64,000 nt of DNA, taken from assembly GCF_000732605.1 (NCBI RefSeq), contig NZ_JPME01000006.1, positions 62,001 through 126,000 of the forward strand. The letters run 5' to 3'. Position numbers and translations under genes: made by a program. Under the pieces are notes generated by a model. It had not been told where the DNA came from. It saw only the letters and a program-made list of their open reading frames with translations, and ran no database searches. This stretch comes from Lacrimispora celerecrescens (GTDB lineage: Bacteria; Bacillota; Clostridia; Lachnospirales; Lachnospiraceae). Shown here one piece after another: positions 35,132-44,000 of this stretch; the stretch's first letter is position 1; every line of letters starts with the position of its first letter.

Positions 35132-35434
35132 ATGAGAAACATTGTTTTGTTTTGTGCGGCAGGAATGTCCACCAGTCTCTTGGTTCATAAGATGAAAGAG
35201 GCAGCAGAAAAAGAAAATTATGAGTGCAAGATCAATGCCTATGCACTTGCAAGCACCAAGGACAAGGGAAAGGATGCAGATATCATTCTGCTGGGGCCCC
35301 AGGTTCGTTTCAGCAAGGCAAAAGTAGAAAAGGACTGTCCAGGTAAGATCATTGAATGCATTGATATGCAGGTATATGGCACGATGAACGGTGCCAAGGT
35401 GATTGCTCAGGTCAAAAAAGCTTTAGGCGATTGA
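35132..35434 (+). CDS. PTS lactose/cellobiose family IIB component
   Basis: The 100-residue protein has the phosphorylated cysteine near the N-terminus in LFCAAGMSTSLL (Cys8), as in cellobiose/chitobiose EIIB. VRFSKAKVEKD and AKVIAQVKKAL match the rest of the fold. AAAGGGAG lies just upstream of ATG 35132, and the gap to IIA is 14 bases. It moves phosphate from IIA to the sugar bound by IIC. Confidence 0.92.
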   Translation: MRNIVLFCAAGMSTSLLVHKMKEAAEKENYECKINAYALASTKDKGKDADIILLGPQVRFSKAKVEKDCPGKIIECIDMQVYGTMNGAKVIAQVKKALGD

Positions 35435-35464
35435 ATGTGAGCACAAATTAAGGGGGAAATAAAG

Positions 35465-36739
35465 ATGGATAAATTGATGAATTGGTTGCAAGACACGATT
35501 ATACCGCCATTGTCAAGATTGGGGAATCAAAGACATTTGGTAGCGGTGCGTAATGGTTTAACCTTAACGTTACCGGCAATCATAAGCGGAAGTATTTTTC
35601 TTATCATAGGAAATATTCCAATTGAAAGCTGGACTAATTTTTTAGCACCTTATGAAGATATGATTAATGCTGCTGTCGGTGTTTCATTTGGAATTATTTC
35701 ACTTTTAGCAGCCATTGGAATCGGTTATGAGCTAAGTAAAAGTTATGACCTTGATGCTATTTCCGGTGCGGGCTTGTCAGTAATGGCTTTTATTACCACT
35801 CAGCTTTCTGACGGCTTTACCATTGATCCTGCAGGCTTTGATTCTACGGGACTATTTACAGCAATTATAGCAGGTATTGTTACTACCGAAATTTATCATT
35901 TCTGTATTAAAAAGAATTGGGTATTTAAGCTGCCTGACGGTGTACCGCCGGCAGTAAGTAATTCCTTTGTATCTTTGATTCCAGCAATGCTGATTTTAGT
36001 GCTGTTCTGGACAATTCGTGTTCCGCTGCATTTTAATATTACTGAATTTATTCAAAGTATCTTTTCTCCGTTGCTTCATGCATTAAATAGTTTACCTGGT
36101 ATTTTACTTTATACATTTTTGGTAAGTTTATTGTGGTGTGCAGGAATCCATGGGGATATGACATTAGAAGGTGTTGCAGATCCAATATTTTTAGCATTTG
36201 TTGCAGCAAATGCTTCTGCATATGCAAAAGGAGAAGCACTTCCTTATATCACTGCTTCCGGTTTTTCCAGCCTGTTTGTTAATGTAGGTGGAACAGGAGC
36301 TACATTAACTTTAGTTCTTCTGATGATTTTCTCAAAATCAAAAACTTATAAGGAATTGGGAAAGGTGGCTCTTCCAGGTTCGATTTTTGAAATAAATGAA
36401 CCGGTAATTTTCGGTTTTCCAATTATCATGAATCCATTGATGATGATTCCTTTCATCTTGATTCCGTTAGTATTAGCTGCCAGCAGTTATTTTCTTATGT
36501 CCATTGGATTAGTTGGCAGGCCAATGATGATGGTTCCCTGGACCATGCCTCCAATTATCGGACCTTTAATGGCTACTGGTTGGGATATAAGAGCCGCGAT
36601 CTGGTCTGCGGTTGAAATTGTCATTGCGATTGTCATCTATATGCCATTTTTCAAAATTGCCGAAAAACAAATGTTGGAGAATGAAAATCAAGCAGTTGAA
36701 ACAACAGATATTGAAGTTGATGAAGCGGCTAAAAATTGA
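35465..36739 (+). CDS. PTS cellobiose/diacetylchitobiose family IIC permease
   Basis: The 424-residue membrane protein has about ten hydrophobic segments and the EIIC signature of the Lac/Cel family (GIHGDMTLEGVADPIF, then FEINEPVIFGFPIIMNP). It transports and phosphorylates a beta-linked disaccharide at the membrane. Members of this family take cellobiose, lactose, diacetylchitobiose and related dimers. The neighbouring chitosanase points to a glucosamine dimer as substrate; this is inferred. AGGGGG precedes ATG 35465. Confidence 0.92.
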   Translation: MDKLMNWLQDTIIPPLSRLGNQRHLVAVRNGLTLTLPAIISGSIFLIIGNIPIESWTNFLAPYEDMINAAVGVSFGIISLLAAIGIGYELSKSYDLDAISGAGLSVMAFITTQLSDGFTIDPAGFDSTGLFTAIIAGIVTTEIYHFCIKKNWVFKLPDGVPPAVSNSFVSLIPAMLILVLFWTIRVPLHFNITEFIQSIFSPLLHALNSLPGILLYTFLVSLLWCAGIHGDMTLEGVADPIFLAFVAANASAYAKGEALPYITASGFSSLFVNVGGTGATLTLVLLMIFSKSKTYKELGKVALPGSIFEINEPVIFGFPIIMNPLMMIPFILIPLVLAASSYFLMSIGLVGRPMMMVPWTMPPIIGPLMATGWDIRAAIWSAVEIVIAIVIYMPFFKIAEKQMLENENQAVETTDIEVDEAAKN

Positions 36740-36756
36740 TCATGGAGGAATATACT

Positions 36757-38076
36757 ATGTCAAAAAAAATCAAAGTTGTAACAATTGGCGGAGGATCCAG
36801 CTATACACCAGAATTGGTTGAGGGATTTATTAAAAGATATGATGAATTTCCAATCAGTGAATTATGGCTGGTGGATATCGAAGAAGGCAGGCACAAGTTA
36901 GAGATTGTCGGAGAAATGGCTAAGCGGATGGTAGAAGCAGCAGGAATTAACTGTAAGGTTTATTTAACGTTGGACCGTCGGGAGGCTTTAAAAGATGCTG
37001 ATTTCGTTACTACTCAGCTGCGGGTTGGATTATTGGAAGCACGGATTCTTGATGAACGTATTCCGTTAAGCCATGGATTAATCGGTCAGGAAACCAATGG
37101 TGCCGGGGGTATCTTTAAGGCTTTACGAACCATTCCGGTCATATTAGATATTGTGGAGGAAATGAAAGAATTATGTCCTGAGGCTTGGTTAATTAACTTT
37201 ACGAATCCTTCCGGTATGGTTACGGAAGCTGTTTTAAGATATGGCAATTGGAATAAGGTTGTAGGTTTATGCAATATTCCAATTAATGCGGTTTATGAAG
37301 AAGCTGCGATACTTAATGAAAAGCCATCTGACTTATTCTTCCAGTTTGCAGGCATTAATCATCTGCATTGGCACACTGTGGTCGATAAAAATGGAGTAAA
37401 CAGAACGGATGAGCTGATTAAAAAAGTGTATGAAGATGGAGAAGCAAATTCAATTGTTGCAAATATTAAGGATAATCGTTTGATCTTTGAGCAAGTTGAA
37501 AATCTTCATATGGTTCCATGCCCATATCATAATTATTATTACTATACCGATAAAATGTTGGCTGAGGAATTAGAAGACTTTAAAAACCATGGAACCCGTG
37601 CCGAAAAGGTTAAAAAAATTGAAGCGGAATTATATGAGTTATACAAGGATCCTGATTTGAATTATAAACCGAAACAGTTAGAAGAACGCGGCGGAGCCAG
37701 ATATAGTGATGCGGCTTGTGAAACAATTACTTCAATCTACAATGATAAAAGAACAACCATGACCGTCAGTACCCGTAATAACGGTACGATAAAAGATCTG
37801 CCTGACGATTGCGCGGTTGAAGTTACTTGCACTTTAACAGGTAAAGGACCGATTCCTTATAATTTTGGCAGCTTTAAACCTCAGGAAAGAGGATTGCTGC
37901 AATTAATGAAAGCTATGGAGGAATTAACCATTGAAGCTGCCGTCACAGGGGATCGGGGCACTTTATTACAGGCCTTTATGATGAATCCTCTGATTACCAG
38001 CGGAGACGTAGCGAAACAGGTCATGGAAGAATTACTGGAAGCACATAAAAAACATCTTCCCAATTTCTTTCAATAG
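36757..38076 (+). CDS. GH4 family 6-phospho-beta-glycosidase
   Basis: The 439-residue protein belongs to the NAD- and Mn-dependent glycoside hydrolase family 4. Evidence is the Rossmann start KVVTIGGGSSYTPELVEGF, the block WLINFTNPSGMVTEA, the metal-site cysteine in GLCNIPINA and the histidine in AGINHLHW. Family 4 enzymes split phosphorylated disaccharides by an oxidation-elimination route. In this locus the substrate would be the phosphorylated dimer delivered by the PTS. ATG 36757 is chosen because GGAGG lies 8 bases before it; earlier in-frame ATGs at 36736 and 36742 overlap the IIC stop or lack spacing. Confidence 0.92.
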   Translation: MSKKIKVVTIGGGSSYTPELVEGFIKRYDEFPISELWLVDIEEGRHKLEIVGEMAKRMVEAAGINCKVYLTLDRREALKDADFVTTQLRVGLLEARILDERIPLSHGLIGQETNGAGGIFKALRTIPVILDIVEEMKELCPEAWLINFTNPSGMVTEAVLRYGNWNKVVGLCNIPINAVYEEAAILNEKPSDLFFQFAGINHLHWHTVVDKNGVNRTDELIKKVYEDGEANSIVANIKDNRLIFEQVENLHMVPCPYHNYYYYTDKMLAEELEDFKNHGTRAEKVKKIEAELYELYKDPDLNYKPKQLEERGGARYSDAACETITSIYNDKRTTMTVSTRNNGTIKDLPDDCAVEVTCTLTGKGPIPYNFGSFKPQERGLLQLMKAMEELTIEAAVTGDRGTLLQAFMMNPLITSGDVAKQVMEELLEAHKKHLPNFFQ

Positions 38077-38118
38077 GCCGTCAGTAAACGATTATTTGAT
38101 GAAAGGAGATATATTTTC

Positions 38119-38955
38119 TTGAATAAAAAAGCAAACAAAATCATGGTTATTGTATCCCTTATTGGGTTATTGCTTTTGACAGGCTGTACTACGAACCAAA
38201 CCGGTGGTCAATTAAAGAAAGGGAACGAAAGCGATAGCTCTTTGAAAGACTCAGAAAAGAAAGAAATAGCTATGGAGTTAGTTTCCAGTGCAGAAAATTC
38301 ATCTTTGGATTGGAAGGCTCAATACAGTTATATTGAAGATATTGAGGATGGGAGAGGTTATACAGCCGGAATAATCGGGTTTTGTTCTGGAACAGGAGAT
38401 ATGCTGCAATTAGTAAAAGGCTATACAGATTCAAAGCCAGAAAATCTGCTGGCTAAATACATAGGAGCTCTTGAAAAGGTGAATGGTACGGATTCCCATG
38501 AAGGATTGGGGGAGGCTTTTGAAAATGATTGGAAGGCTGCCAGCGAAGATGCAGAATTTCAGGAAGCACAGAACAAAATCAGAGATGATATGTATTTTAA
38601 TCCGGCAGTTGACCAGGCGGTAAAAGATGGATTATCTGCTTTGGGTCAATTCATTTACTATGATGCAATCGTAATGCATGGCCCTGGTGACGGATCTGTT
38701 CCATATGAAGAGAGTTTTCCAGGTATAAGAGAAGCCGCAATAAATAAAGCGAAGTCTCCGGCAGATGGAGGAAATGAAGTGGATTATCTATCAACTTTCC
38801 TTGATGAAAGGGATAAGGTAATGAAACTTGAAAGTGCTCACGAAGATTTAAGCAGAACAATTGCCCAGAGGAAATTCTTAAAAGAAGAGAATTATTCCTT
38901 GCAAAAGCCTCTTCAGTGGGAAATGTATGGAGATCCCTTTAAGATTGATCAATGA
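38119..38955 (+). CDS. csn: GH46 chitosanase, lipoprotein
   Basis: The 278-residue protein has a lipoprotein signal with lipobox LLTGC (Cys23), so it should be tethered outside the membrane. The mature part closely follows family 46 chitosanases of Streptomyces type: EIAMELVSSAENSSLDW with the catalytic Glu59, EDGRGYTAGIIGFCSGTGD with Asp77 at the second catalytic position, GQFIYYDAIVMHGPG, and the end WEMYGDPFKI. It should cut chitosan to glucosamine oligomers. The start is TTG 38119, 10 bases after AAAGGAG; no ATG lies nearby in frame. It is the last gene of the PTS/GH4 operon and is followed by a terminator. Confidence 0.92.
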   Translation: MNKKANKIMVIVSLIGLLLLTGCTTNQTGGQLKKGNESDSSLKDSEKKEIAMELVSSAENSSLDWKAQYSYIEDIEDGRGYTAGIIGFCSGTGDMLQLVKGYTDSKPENLLAKYIGALEKVNGTDSHEGLGEAFENDWKAASEDAEFQEAQNKIRDDMYFNPAVDQAVKDGLSALGQFIYYDAIVMHGPGDGSVPYEESFPGIREAAINKAKSPADGGNEVDYLSTFLDERDKVMKLESAHEDLSRTIAQRKFLKEENYSLQKPLQWEMYGDPFKIDQ

Positions 38956-38967
38956 TATAGCTTAAAC

Positions 38968-39021
38968 GAAATACCCTCCGCAGCAACGGTTTTTTTTTAC
39001 CGATGAAGCGGAGGGTATTTC
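38968..39021 (+). terminator. Long hairpin after the chitosanase gene
   Basis: GAAATACCCTCCGC (38968-38981) and GCGGAGGGTATTTC (39008-39021) are perfect 14-base complements. The loop holds a nested hairpin CGGT-T8-ACCG. No T-run follows the outer stem, so how it stops transcription is not clear. It lies between convergent genes. Confidence 0.6.
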
Positions 39022-39074
39022 ATTGTATCCCAGGGAAGATGCTCCAAAAACAGCAATGACTGAAAGGGAATCTA

Positions 39075-39908
39075 TCATTTGAATACAAAATATAAGCAAA
39101 CAATAACGCCTAAAATAATTCTATAACATCCAAACACCTTGAAATCATGTTTCTTAATATATCCCATGAAAAAACTGATTACCAAAACAGACATTGCAAA
39201 TGCTATTGCCATACCCAGAGTCAGAACGAACAGTTCAGCACTTGTAAAAGTAAAACCAAATTTTAATATTTTAATTGCACTTAAGCCAAACATAACAGGG
39301 ACTGCAAGAAAAAATGTAAATTCAGCCGCCGCAACTCTTGATACACCGATCAGCAATGCGCCTATAATTGTAGCGCCTGAACGTGAAGTTCCGGGGATAA
39401 TAGAAAGAACTTGGAATAATCCAATTAAAAAAGCGGTGTAATATGTAATGTCCTCTATTTGTTGGGTAGTTGGTAATCGTTTCTTATTCCATTCTTCAAT
39501 AACAATAAAAGCAATTCCATAGAAAATAAGAGCTGCCCCAATTACCATTGGGGTGTGCAAATGAGTTTCTATATAATCGTCAAATAAAATAGTTATGATA
39601 GCTCCAGGAATACAAGCAATCACTACCTTAAACCAAATTGAAAAAATGTCTTTTCTAATAATGGATTGCGATTTATCACTAAATTGAAAAGGGAACATTT
39701 TATCCCAGAACATAAGAACAACTGCTAGAATTGCTCCAAGCTGAATAACAACAAAAAACATTTCTTTAAATACTCCGCTCATGTCGAGCGTAATAAATTC
39801 GTCAACGAGAAGCATATGTCCTGTGCTGCTAATTGGTAGCCACTCTGTAACTCCCTCCACAATCCCAAGAAAAATAACTTTTAAAATTTCTATAAAGTTT
39901 AATATCAT
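39075..39908 (-). CDS. uppP: Undecaprenyl-diphosphate phosphatase
   Basis: The 277-residue membrane protein recycles undecaprenyl pyrophosphate, the lipid carrier of wall synthesis, and gives bacitracin tolerance. The two BacA/UppP signatures are present: GIVEGVTEWLPISSTGHMLL near the N-terminus and IIPGTSRSGATIIGALL in the middle. About eight hydrophobic segments are visible. It is convergent with the chitosanase gene and has its own promoter (40016-40044). Confidence 0.95.
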   Translation of the reverse strand: MILNFIEILKVIFLGIVEGVTEWLPISSTGHMLLVDEFITLDMSGVFKEMFFVVIQLGAILAVVLMFWDKMFPFQFSDKSQSIIRKDIFSIWFKVVIACIPGAIITILFDDYIETHLHTPMVIGAALIFYGIAFIVIEEWNKKRLPTTQQIEDITYYTAFLIGLFQVLSIIPGTSRSGATIIGALLIGVSRVAAAEFTFFLAVPVMFGLSAIKILKFGFTFTSAELFVLTLGMAIAFAMSVLVISFFMGYIKKHDFKVFGCYRIILGVIVCLYFVFK

Positions 39909-40015
39909 TATTTCAAATCTCCCTGTTAATGATGGCCTTACTTATTATGCTAATAAACTCTATTCCCAAACTGCTTGACATGTTGTAATTGTTTTTTACT
40001 TGATTTATTAGTTAA

Positions 40016-40044
40016 ATTATAGCAAACTGTTATGAATTATTCAA
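40016..40044 (-). promoter_or_regulatory. Promoter of uppP
   Basis: On the minus strand, TTGAAT (40044-40039), 17 bases, then TATAAT (40021-40016) preceded by TGC, an extended -10. It lies just downstream of the response-regulator stop. Confidence 0.75.
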
Positions 40045-40060
40045 TCTTGACAAATTCGGG

Positions 40061-41062
40061 TCAAATGCCTTTTGCAAATTGAGACGGAGTTGAACCGGTA
40101 TACTTTTTAAATACCTGGCTGAAGTACTGGGGATTGTTGCCAAATCCAACTGCTTCAGCAATCGCGTAAATATGCTCTGCACCATTTTGGTGAAGGAGCC
40201 TTTTTGCTTTTTCGATACGGGTGTGGTTTAAATAGTTAGAGAATTTTTCACCGGACTGCTTTGTAAAGGTACGGCTTAAGTAGTTGACATTGATATATAG
40301 CAGATTCTCAGCTATGTGTTTTAATGAAAGGTTTTCGTCATCTAAATGAACAGTGACATAAGCTTTTACCGTATCACAAAGAGATGTTTTGGTGCTGCCG
40401 CCCGCATACAAAACACACAGTAGCTGGTTGGTAATAATACTCCTGAGCTCTTCAATCCTTTGCGCAGCCATAATTAACTCGGTAAAGTGGGATAAATCCT
40501 CGGCGGACGGTGGTTCTAACCGGGTCTGAAGTTCCATAAGCAGGTTGAGGCCAATGTGTCTTAATTCTTCAGGTTTAGTGAAATGTGTAAAAAATCGGCT
40601 CAGCAGCTTTTTTGCCTGGTCTGAATCTTCTTCCTGCCGGATGATAAAAAGACGGGATACCAGGTTTCCAATGGACGGATTTCCATATACCAACAGAGAT
40701 TTCTTTACGTGATTTACGGCTTCGATAATAACCTCCTCACTGATTGGCTTTAATAGATATTCCCGAACACCGTATTTTAAGGCGCGGCGGGCATATTCAA
40801 ATTCCGGATACCCAGTAAGAATGATAAACTGAATGTGGGAATCCAGGCGGTATATCTTCTCAATCAAATCTAATCCATCTAATCCGGGCATATGAATATC
40901 AGTCATTACGATGTCAGGAGCAGTGTCCATAATGGCATCAAGGGCTTCCATTCCGTTTTTACAGCTGGCGGTGATCTGGACTCCCAGTGCTTTCCAGTCA
41001 ATTAACTCAACAATGGATTCTCGGATCATTTTTTCATCGTCGGCAATTAATAGTTTATGCAT
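40061..41062 (-). CDS. AraC-family response regulator (YesN-like)
   Basis: The 333-residue protein has a receiver domain (about 1-120) with the acidic pair in LLIADDEK and phospho-acceptor Asp55 in VMTDIHMPG. The C-terminal AraC/XylS DNA-binding domain (about 230-333) has two HTH parts, LSLKHIAENLLYINVNYLSR and IYAIAEAVGFGNNPQYFS. The start ATG 41062 has a GGAG-type site upstream; the open frame extending to 41182 overlaps the kinase gene. It follows the kinase by 4 bases. By analogy with YesMN systems it probably controls the divergent sugar ABC/GH38 operon. Confidence 0.9.
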   Translation of the reverse strand: MHKLLIADDEKMIRESIVELIDWKALGVQITASCKNGMEALDAIMDTAPDIVMTDIHMPGLDGLDLIEKIYRLDSHIQFIILTGYPEFEYARRALKYGVREYLLKPISEEVIIEAVNHVKKSLLVYGNPSIGNLVSRLFIIRQEEDSDQAKKLLSRFFTHFTKPEELRHIGLNLLMELQTRLEPPSAEDLSHFTELIMAAQRIEELRSIITNQLLCVLYAGGSTKTSLCDTVKAYVTVHLDDENLSLKHIAENLLYINVNYLSRTFTKQSGEKFSNYLNHTRIEKAKRLLHQNGAEHIYAIAEAVGFGNNPQYFSQVFKKYTGSTPSQFAKGI

Positions 41063-41066
41063 ATTA

Positions 41067-42854
41067 TTACTCCTTTCGCTGTTGAAGGTGAGGGGATGCA
41101 GTTTCTGTCTCTTGAGGAATGGTAAATGATACAATAGCCATATTATTATTATTGTCAAAACTAAGATGGTAATCCTCTCCAAATAGGATACGGAGTCGGG
41201 AATCGATATTTAGAAGGCCGATTCCATTTCCTTTAGGCTTAACAGTCTCATTTTTTAAATGCTCCAAAATCTGGGTATCAATGAAAGAACCGCTGTTTTC
41301 CACTTGTACCTTAATAAGGTTTTTATAATCCTTTGTAACGGACAGACAGATAACATATTCATCCTGCGGTTCCTCCTGAGCGTGCAGAATGGCATTTTCC
41401 ACCAAAGGCTGAATGGTCATTTTCGGAATATCCGCCGCCAGTGTGGAAGGATCAACCTCCATGGTTACAACCAGGTCGTCAAAACGGATCTGCTGAATTT
41501 TAACGAAACAAGATACAATTTCCAATTCTTCTTTCATGGAAATTACTGTTCTGTTGCTTAAGCTGCTCTGTAGCATGCTGCCCAAGGACTGGGCAATGGT
41601 GGAGATATCCTTTGATCCAGATTTTTTAGCCAGCCAGTTAATACTGTTTAAGGTATTGTAGAGAAAATGTGGGTTTACCTGCTGTTCCAGAGACTTAAGC
41701 TGAGCCTGAGTGATAAGAAGCTCTTTTACATAGCTTTCCTCAATCAGCTTCTTCAGTTCCACGATCATCTGGTCGAAGGCCGCATTTAAAACGGTCATTT
41801 CATCCTGGCTGTTTCCGATGGTAATCGGGGAGGTCTGAGGTTCTATAATGCCCTCCAGTTTGATTCTGTCCATTTTTCCCACCAGTTTGTTAAACTGATA
41901 AGAAATGTTTTTTATCATATGTCCGGCCAGAGCAGTGGCAATAAAAACAGCCAGGAGCAAGGAAAACATAAAGGCTGGAATCAGTCGGTTTAAGGACCGG
42001 AATATATTATCATAAGGAATAGCCAGGGATATACGCCAGGTATTGTCTTCAATTGGAAGCCTGGAAAAGGTTATAAACATGCGCATACGGTCAATCTTTT
42101 TGATGGCATAGGACTGGGAATCTGAAAAAAGGTTTTTATAATATTGTAAATAACTTTCGTTATCTGTAGGATAAAGCAGTTTTTCTTCGCTGCTGATGAA
42201 AACCTGGAATTGCTGGCCGTTGGCATACCGCGATTTTAAGAGATTATGTACCATATCATCCAAATCAACTTGAATGATCAGGTATCCCATAGGCTTTAAG
42301 TTTAAGTTTTTTACTTCTAGAATTTTGCGGGCGCAGAGAATACCGGAACCTTTTTCCAAGGGCAGCCAGATCAGGCGTCCATCGGCTTTGTCACAGGCGG
42401 AAATCAGACTGTCAATGAAAGTTTCCGATCCGGTAAAGGCCGTTTTTCCCCACCAGATCATTTTGTCATTAGCTGTAAATAAAGTTAGATTTACCATATC
42501 CGAAGTATAGTATCTATTAAATATGGAGATGAGATTGGTTCTTGCTTTTTGTGAAGGCAAGGAAGAGAATTCGGTGGTGTTATAAGTATCCAGGTTCTCC
42601 TGAAAAGTGGAATCATAGGAAATGTAAGATGTAACTGACTCGACCCCTCTCAAGTTATACATTAATTCATCGGAAACAAACGAAAGAGAGTTGGCTGTCT
42701 GTTCATACAGAAGCTTGTTGTATTGCTTGATTACATAATTGAATCCCCCAAAAGTAAGGCTGGTAATGGTAACGGAAACTATAAAGATAATCAGGGCCAG
42801 CTTATACTTTAATTTCAGATCATTGAAAGAGTGTGTGCTGTGCATGAATTTCAT
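41067..42854 (-). CDS. Sensor histidine kinase (YesM-like)
   Basis: The 595-residue protein has an N-terminal membrane span (about 18-40), a large extracytoplasmic sensor region, a second span near 295-315 and a HAMP-like linker. The His_kinase domain has the phosphorylated histidine in QVNPHFLYNTLNSINWL, and the ATPase has the N box PLVENAILHA and G box GNGIGLLNI. This is the LytS/YesM class, usually sensing extracellular sugars with a binding protein. ATG 42854 is favoured, as AGGAG lies 9 bases upstream; the TTG at 42860 is too close. It is divergent from the ABC operon. Confidence 0.9.
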   Translation of the reverse strand: MKFMHSTHSFNDLKLKYKLALIIFIVSVTITSLTFGGFNYVIKQYNKLLYEQTANSLSFVSDELMYNLRGVESVTSYISYDSTFQENLDTYNTTEFSSLPSQKARTNLISIFNRYYTSDMVNLTLFTANDKMIWWGKTAFTGSETFIDSLISACDKADGRLIWLPLEKGSGILCARKILEVKNLNLKPMGYLIIQVDLDDMVHNLLKSRYANGQQFQVFISSEEKLLYPTDNESYLQYYKNLFSDSQSYAIKKIDRMRMFITFSRLPIEDNTWRISLAIPYDNIFRSLNRLIPAFMFSLLLAVFIATALAGHMIKNISYQFNKLVGKMDRIKLEGIIEPQTSPITIGNSQDEMTVLNAAFDQMIVELKKLIEESYVKELLITQAQLKSLEQQVNPHFLYNTLNSINWLAKKSGSKDISTIAQSLGSMLQSSLSNRTVISMKEELEIVSCFVKIQQIRFDDLVVTMEVDPSTLAADIPKMTIQPLVENAILHAQEEPQDEYVICLSVTKDYKNLIKVQVENSGSFIDTQILEHLKNETVKPKGNGIGLLNIDSRLRILFGEDYHLSFDNNNNMAIVSFTIPQETETASPHLQQRKE

Positions 42855-42996
42855 TGGCAATATCTCCTGTAAAATATGTTTAATTATAATGAAAATTATT
42901 GTTTTATTTAGTTATATTCTAACACTGATCTCGAGAAAAAACAGAGAGAGTGAACAAAAAGTAATATTTTTTAACGGAAAAAGTAAGAATTTTTGA

Positions 42997-43025
42997 TTAA
43001 AGTATCCTAGGGAAACTGCTATAAT
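42997..43025 (+). promoter_or_regulatory. Promoter of the sugar ABC/GH38 operon
   Basis: TATAAT (43020-43025) is preceded by TGC, making an extended -10. The -35 at 42997-43002 (TTAAAG, 17-base spacing) is weak, as expected for a promoter helped by an activator such as the YesN-like regulator. The gap 42855-43080 holds no gene. Confidence 0.6.
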
Positions 43026-43080
43026 CAGGTCAATCAATGAGAGCGGCCGTTCACAATGATGTCAACCGGGAGGTAACAAG

Positions 43081-43995
43081 ATGTTTAAACGTATCAAGCG
43101 GTTCTACGCCGCAGCAAACAAAGAAACTGTTGCCGGATATCTGTTTATTGCACCATTTATTATCGGTTTTCTTGCATTTTCCGCAATTCCGATTCTGATT
43201 TCCCTGTATCTTTCTTTTACAGAATATGATATTCTGGGGACACCAAAATTTATCGGAATAGAAAACTATGTAAGGATGTTTACAAATGATCCGAAGGTAT
43301 GGAAAACCTTTGGAGTAACGTTTTTTTATGCAGCTATATCCGTTCCCTTAAAACTAATTATGGCTTTGGCAGTAGCTATGCTCTTCCTGAAAAATAATCG
43401 ATTCACAGGTTTTATGAGAGGAGTCTACTATCTTCCTTCCATCATGGGCGGAAGTATTGCCGTGGCGGTTCTTTGGAGAAGGCTTTTTGCAAGCGACGGA
43501 GTTATCAATGGTATCTTAGCACTGATCGGCTTCCCCGGAAATATTTCATGGCTGGGGCGAAAAGATACGGCGATTTGGACTCTGATCATTCTTTCTGTAT
43601 GGCAGTTCGGTTCCTCCATGCTGATCTTTCTTGCTGGTTTAAAACAGATTCCGGCCAGTCTATATGAGGCGGCTACTGTAGACGGCGGCTCCAAGCCAAG
43701 ACAATTCTTTAGCATTACACTTCCAATGTTGACACCGGTACTTTTCTTCAACCTGGTGCAGCAGATGATTAATGCATTTATGGCATTTACTCAGAGTTTT
43801 GTTATTACCAACGGCGGACCCAGAGATTCAACTCGTTTTTACAGCGTTTATCAGTACCAGAGAGCTTTCGAATTTCATGAAATGGGCTACGCCAGCGCCA
43901 TGGCATGGTTTATGCTGCTGGTGATCGGTATTCTAACGGCCCTGATCTTTAAATCGTCAACCCGATGGGTTTACAATGAATCAAAGGATGGGTGA
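43081..43995 (+). CDS. Sugar ABC transporter permease, MalF/UgpA-like
   Basis: The 304-residue protein has six hydrophobic spans and the cytoplasmic EAA loop (YEAATVDGGSKPRQFFSITLP) that contacts the ATPase. The opening AGYLFIAPFIIGFLAF is typical of the first permease of carbohydrate-uptake family 1 (CUT1) systems. GGGAGG precedes ATG 43081. It is the first gene of an operon with a second permease, a binding protein and a GH38 mannosidase. No ATPase gene is nearby. Confidence 0.92.
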   Translation: MFKRIKRFYAAANKETVAGYLFIAPFIIGFLAFSAIPILISLYLSFTEYDILGTPKFIGIENYVRMFTNDPKVWKTFGVTFFYAAISVPLKLIMALAVAMLFLKNNRFTGFMRGVYYLPSIMGGSIAVAVLWRRLFASDGVINGILALIGFPGNISWLGRKDTAIWTLIILSVWQFGSSMLIFLAGLKQIPASLYEAATVDGGSKPRQFFSITLPMLTPVLFFNLVQQMINAFMAFTQSFVITNGGPRDSTRFYSVYQYQRAFEFHEMGYASAMAWFMLLVIGILTALIFKSSTRWVYNESKDG

Positions 43996-44000
43996 CAGAT

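Noticed and set aside
41063-41182. N-terminal extension of the response regulator
   Set aside because: It overlaps the kinase gene, and the receiver domain begins exactly at MHKLLIADDE with its own ribosome site.
43041-43058. Catabolite control (cre) site upstream of the sugar ABC operon
   Set aside because: TGAGAGCGGCCGTTCA has some symmetry, but its centre is two bases longer than the cre consensus.
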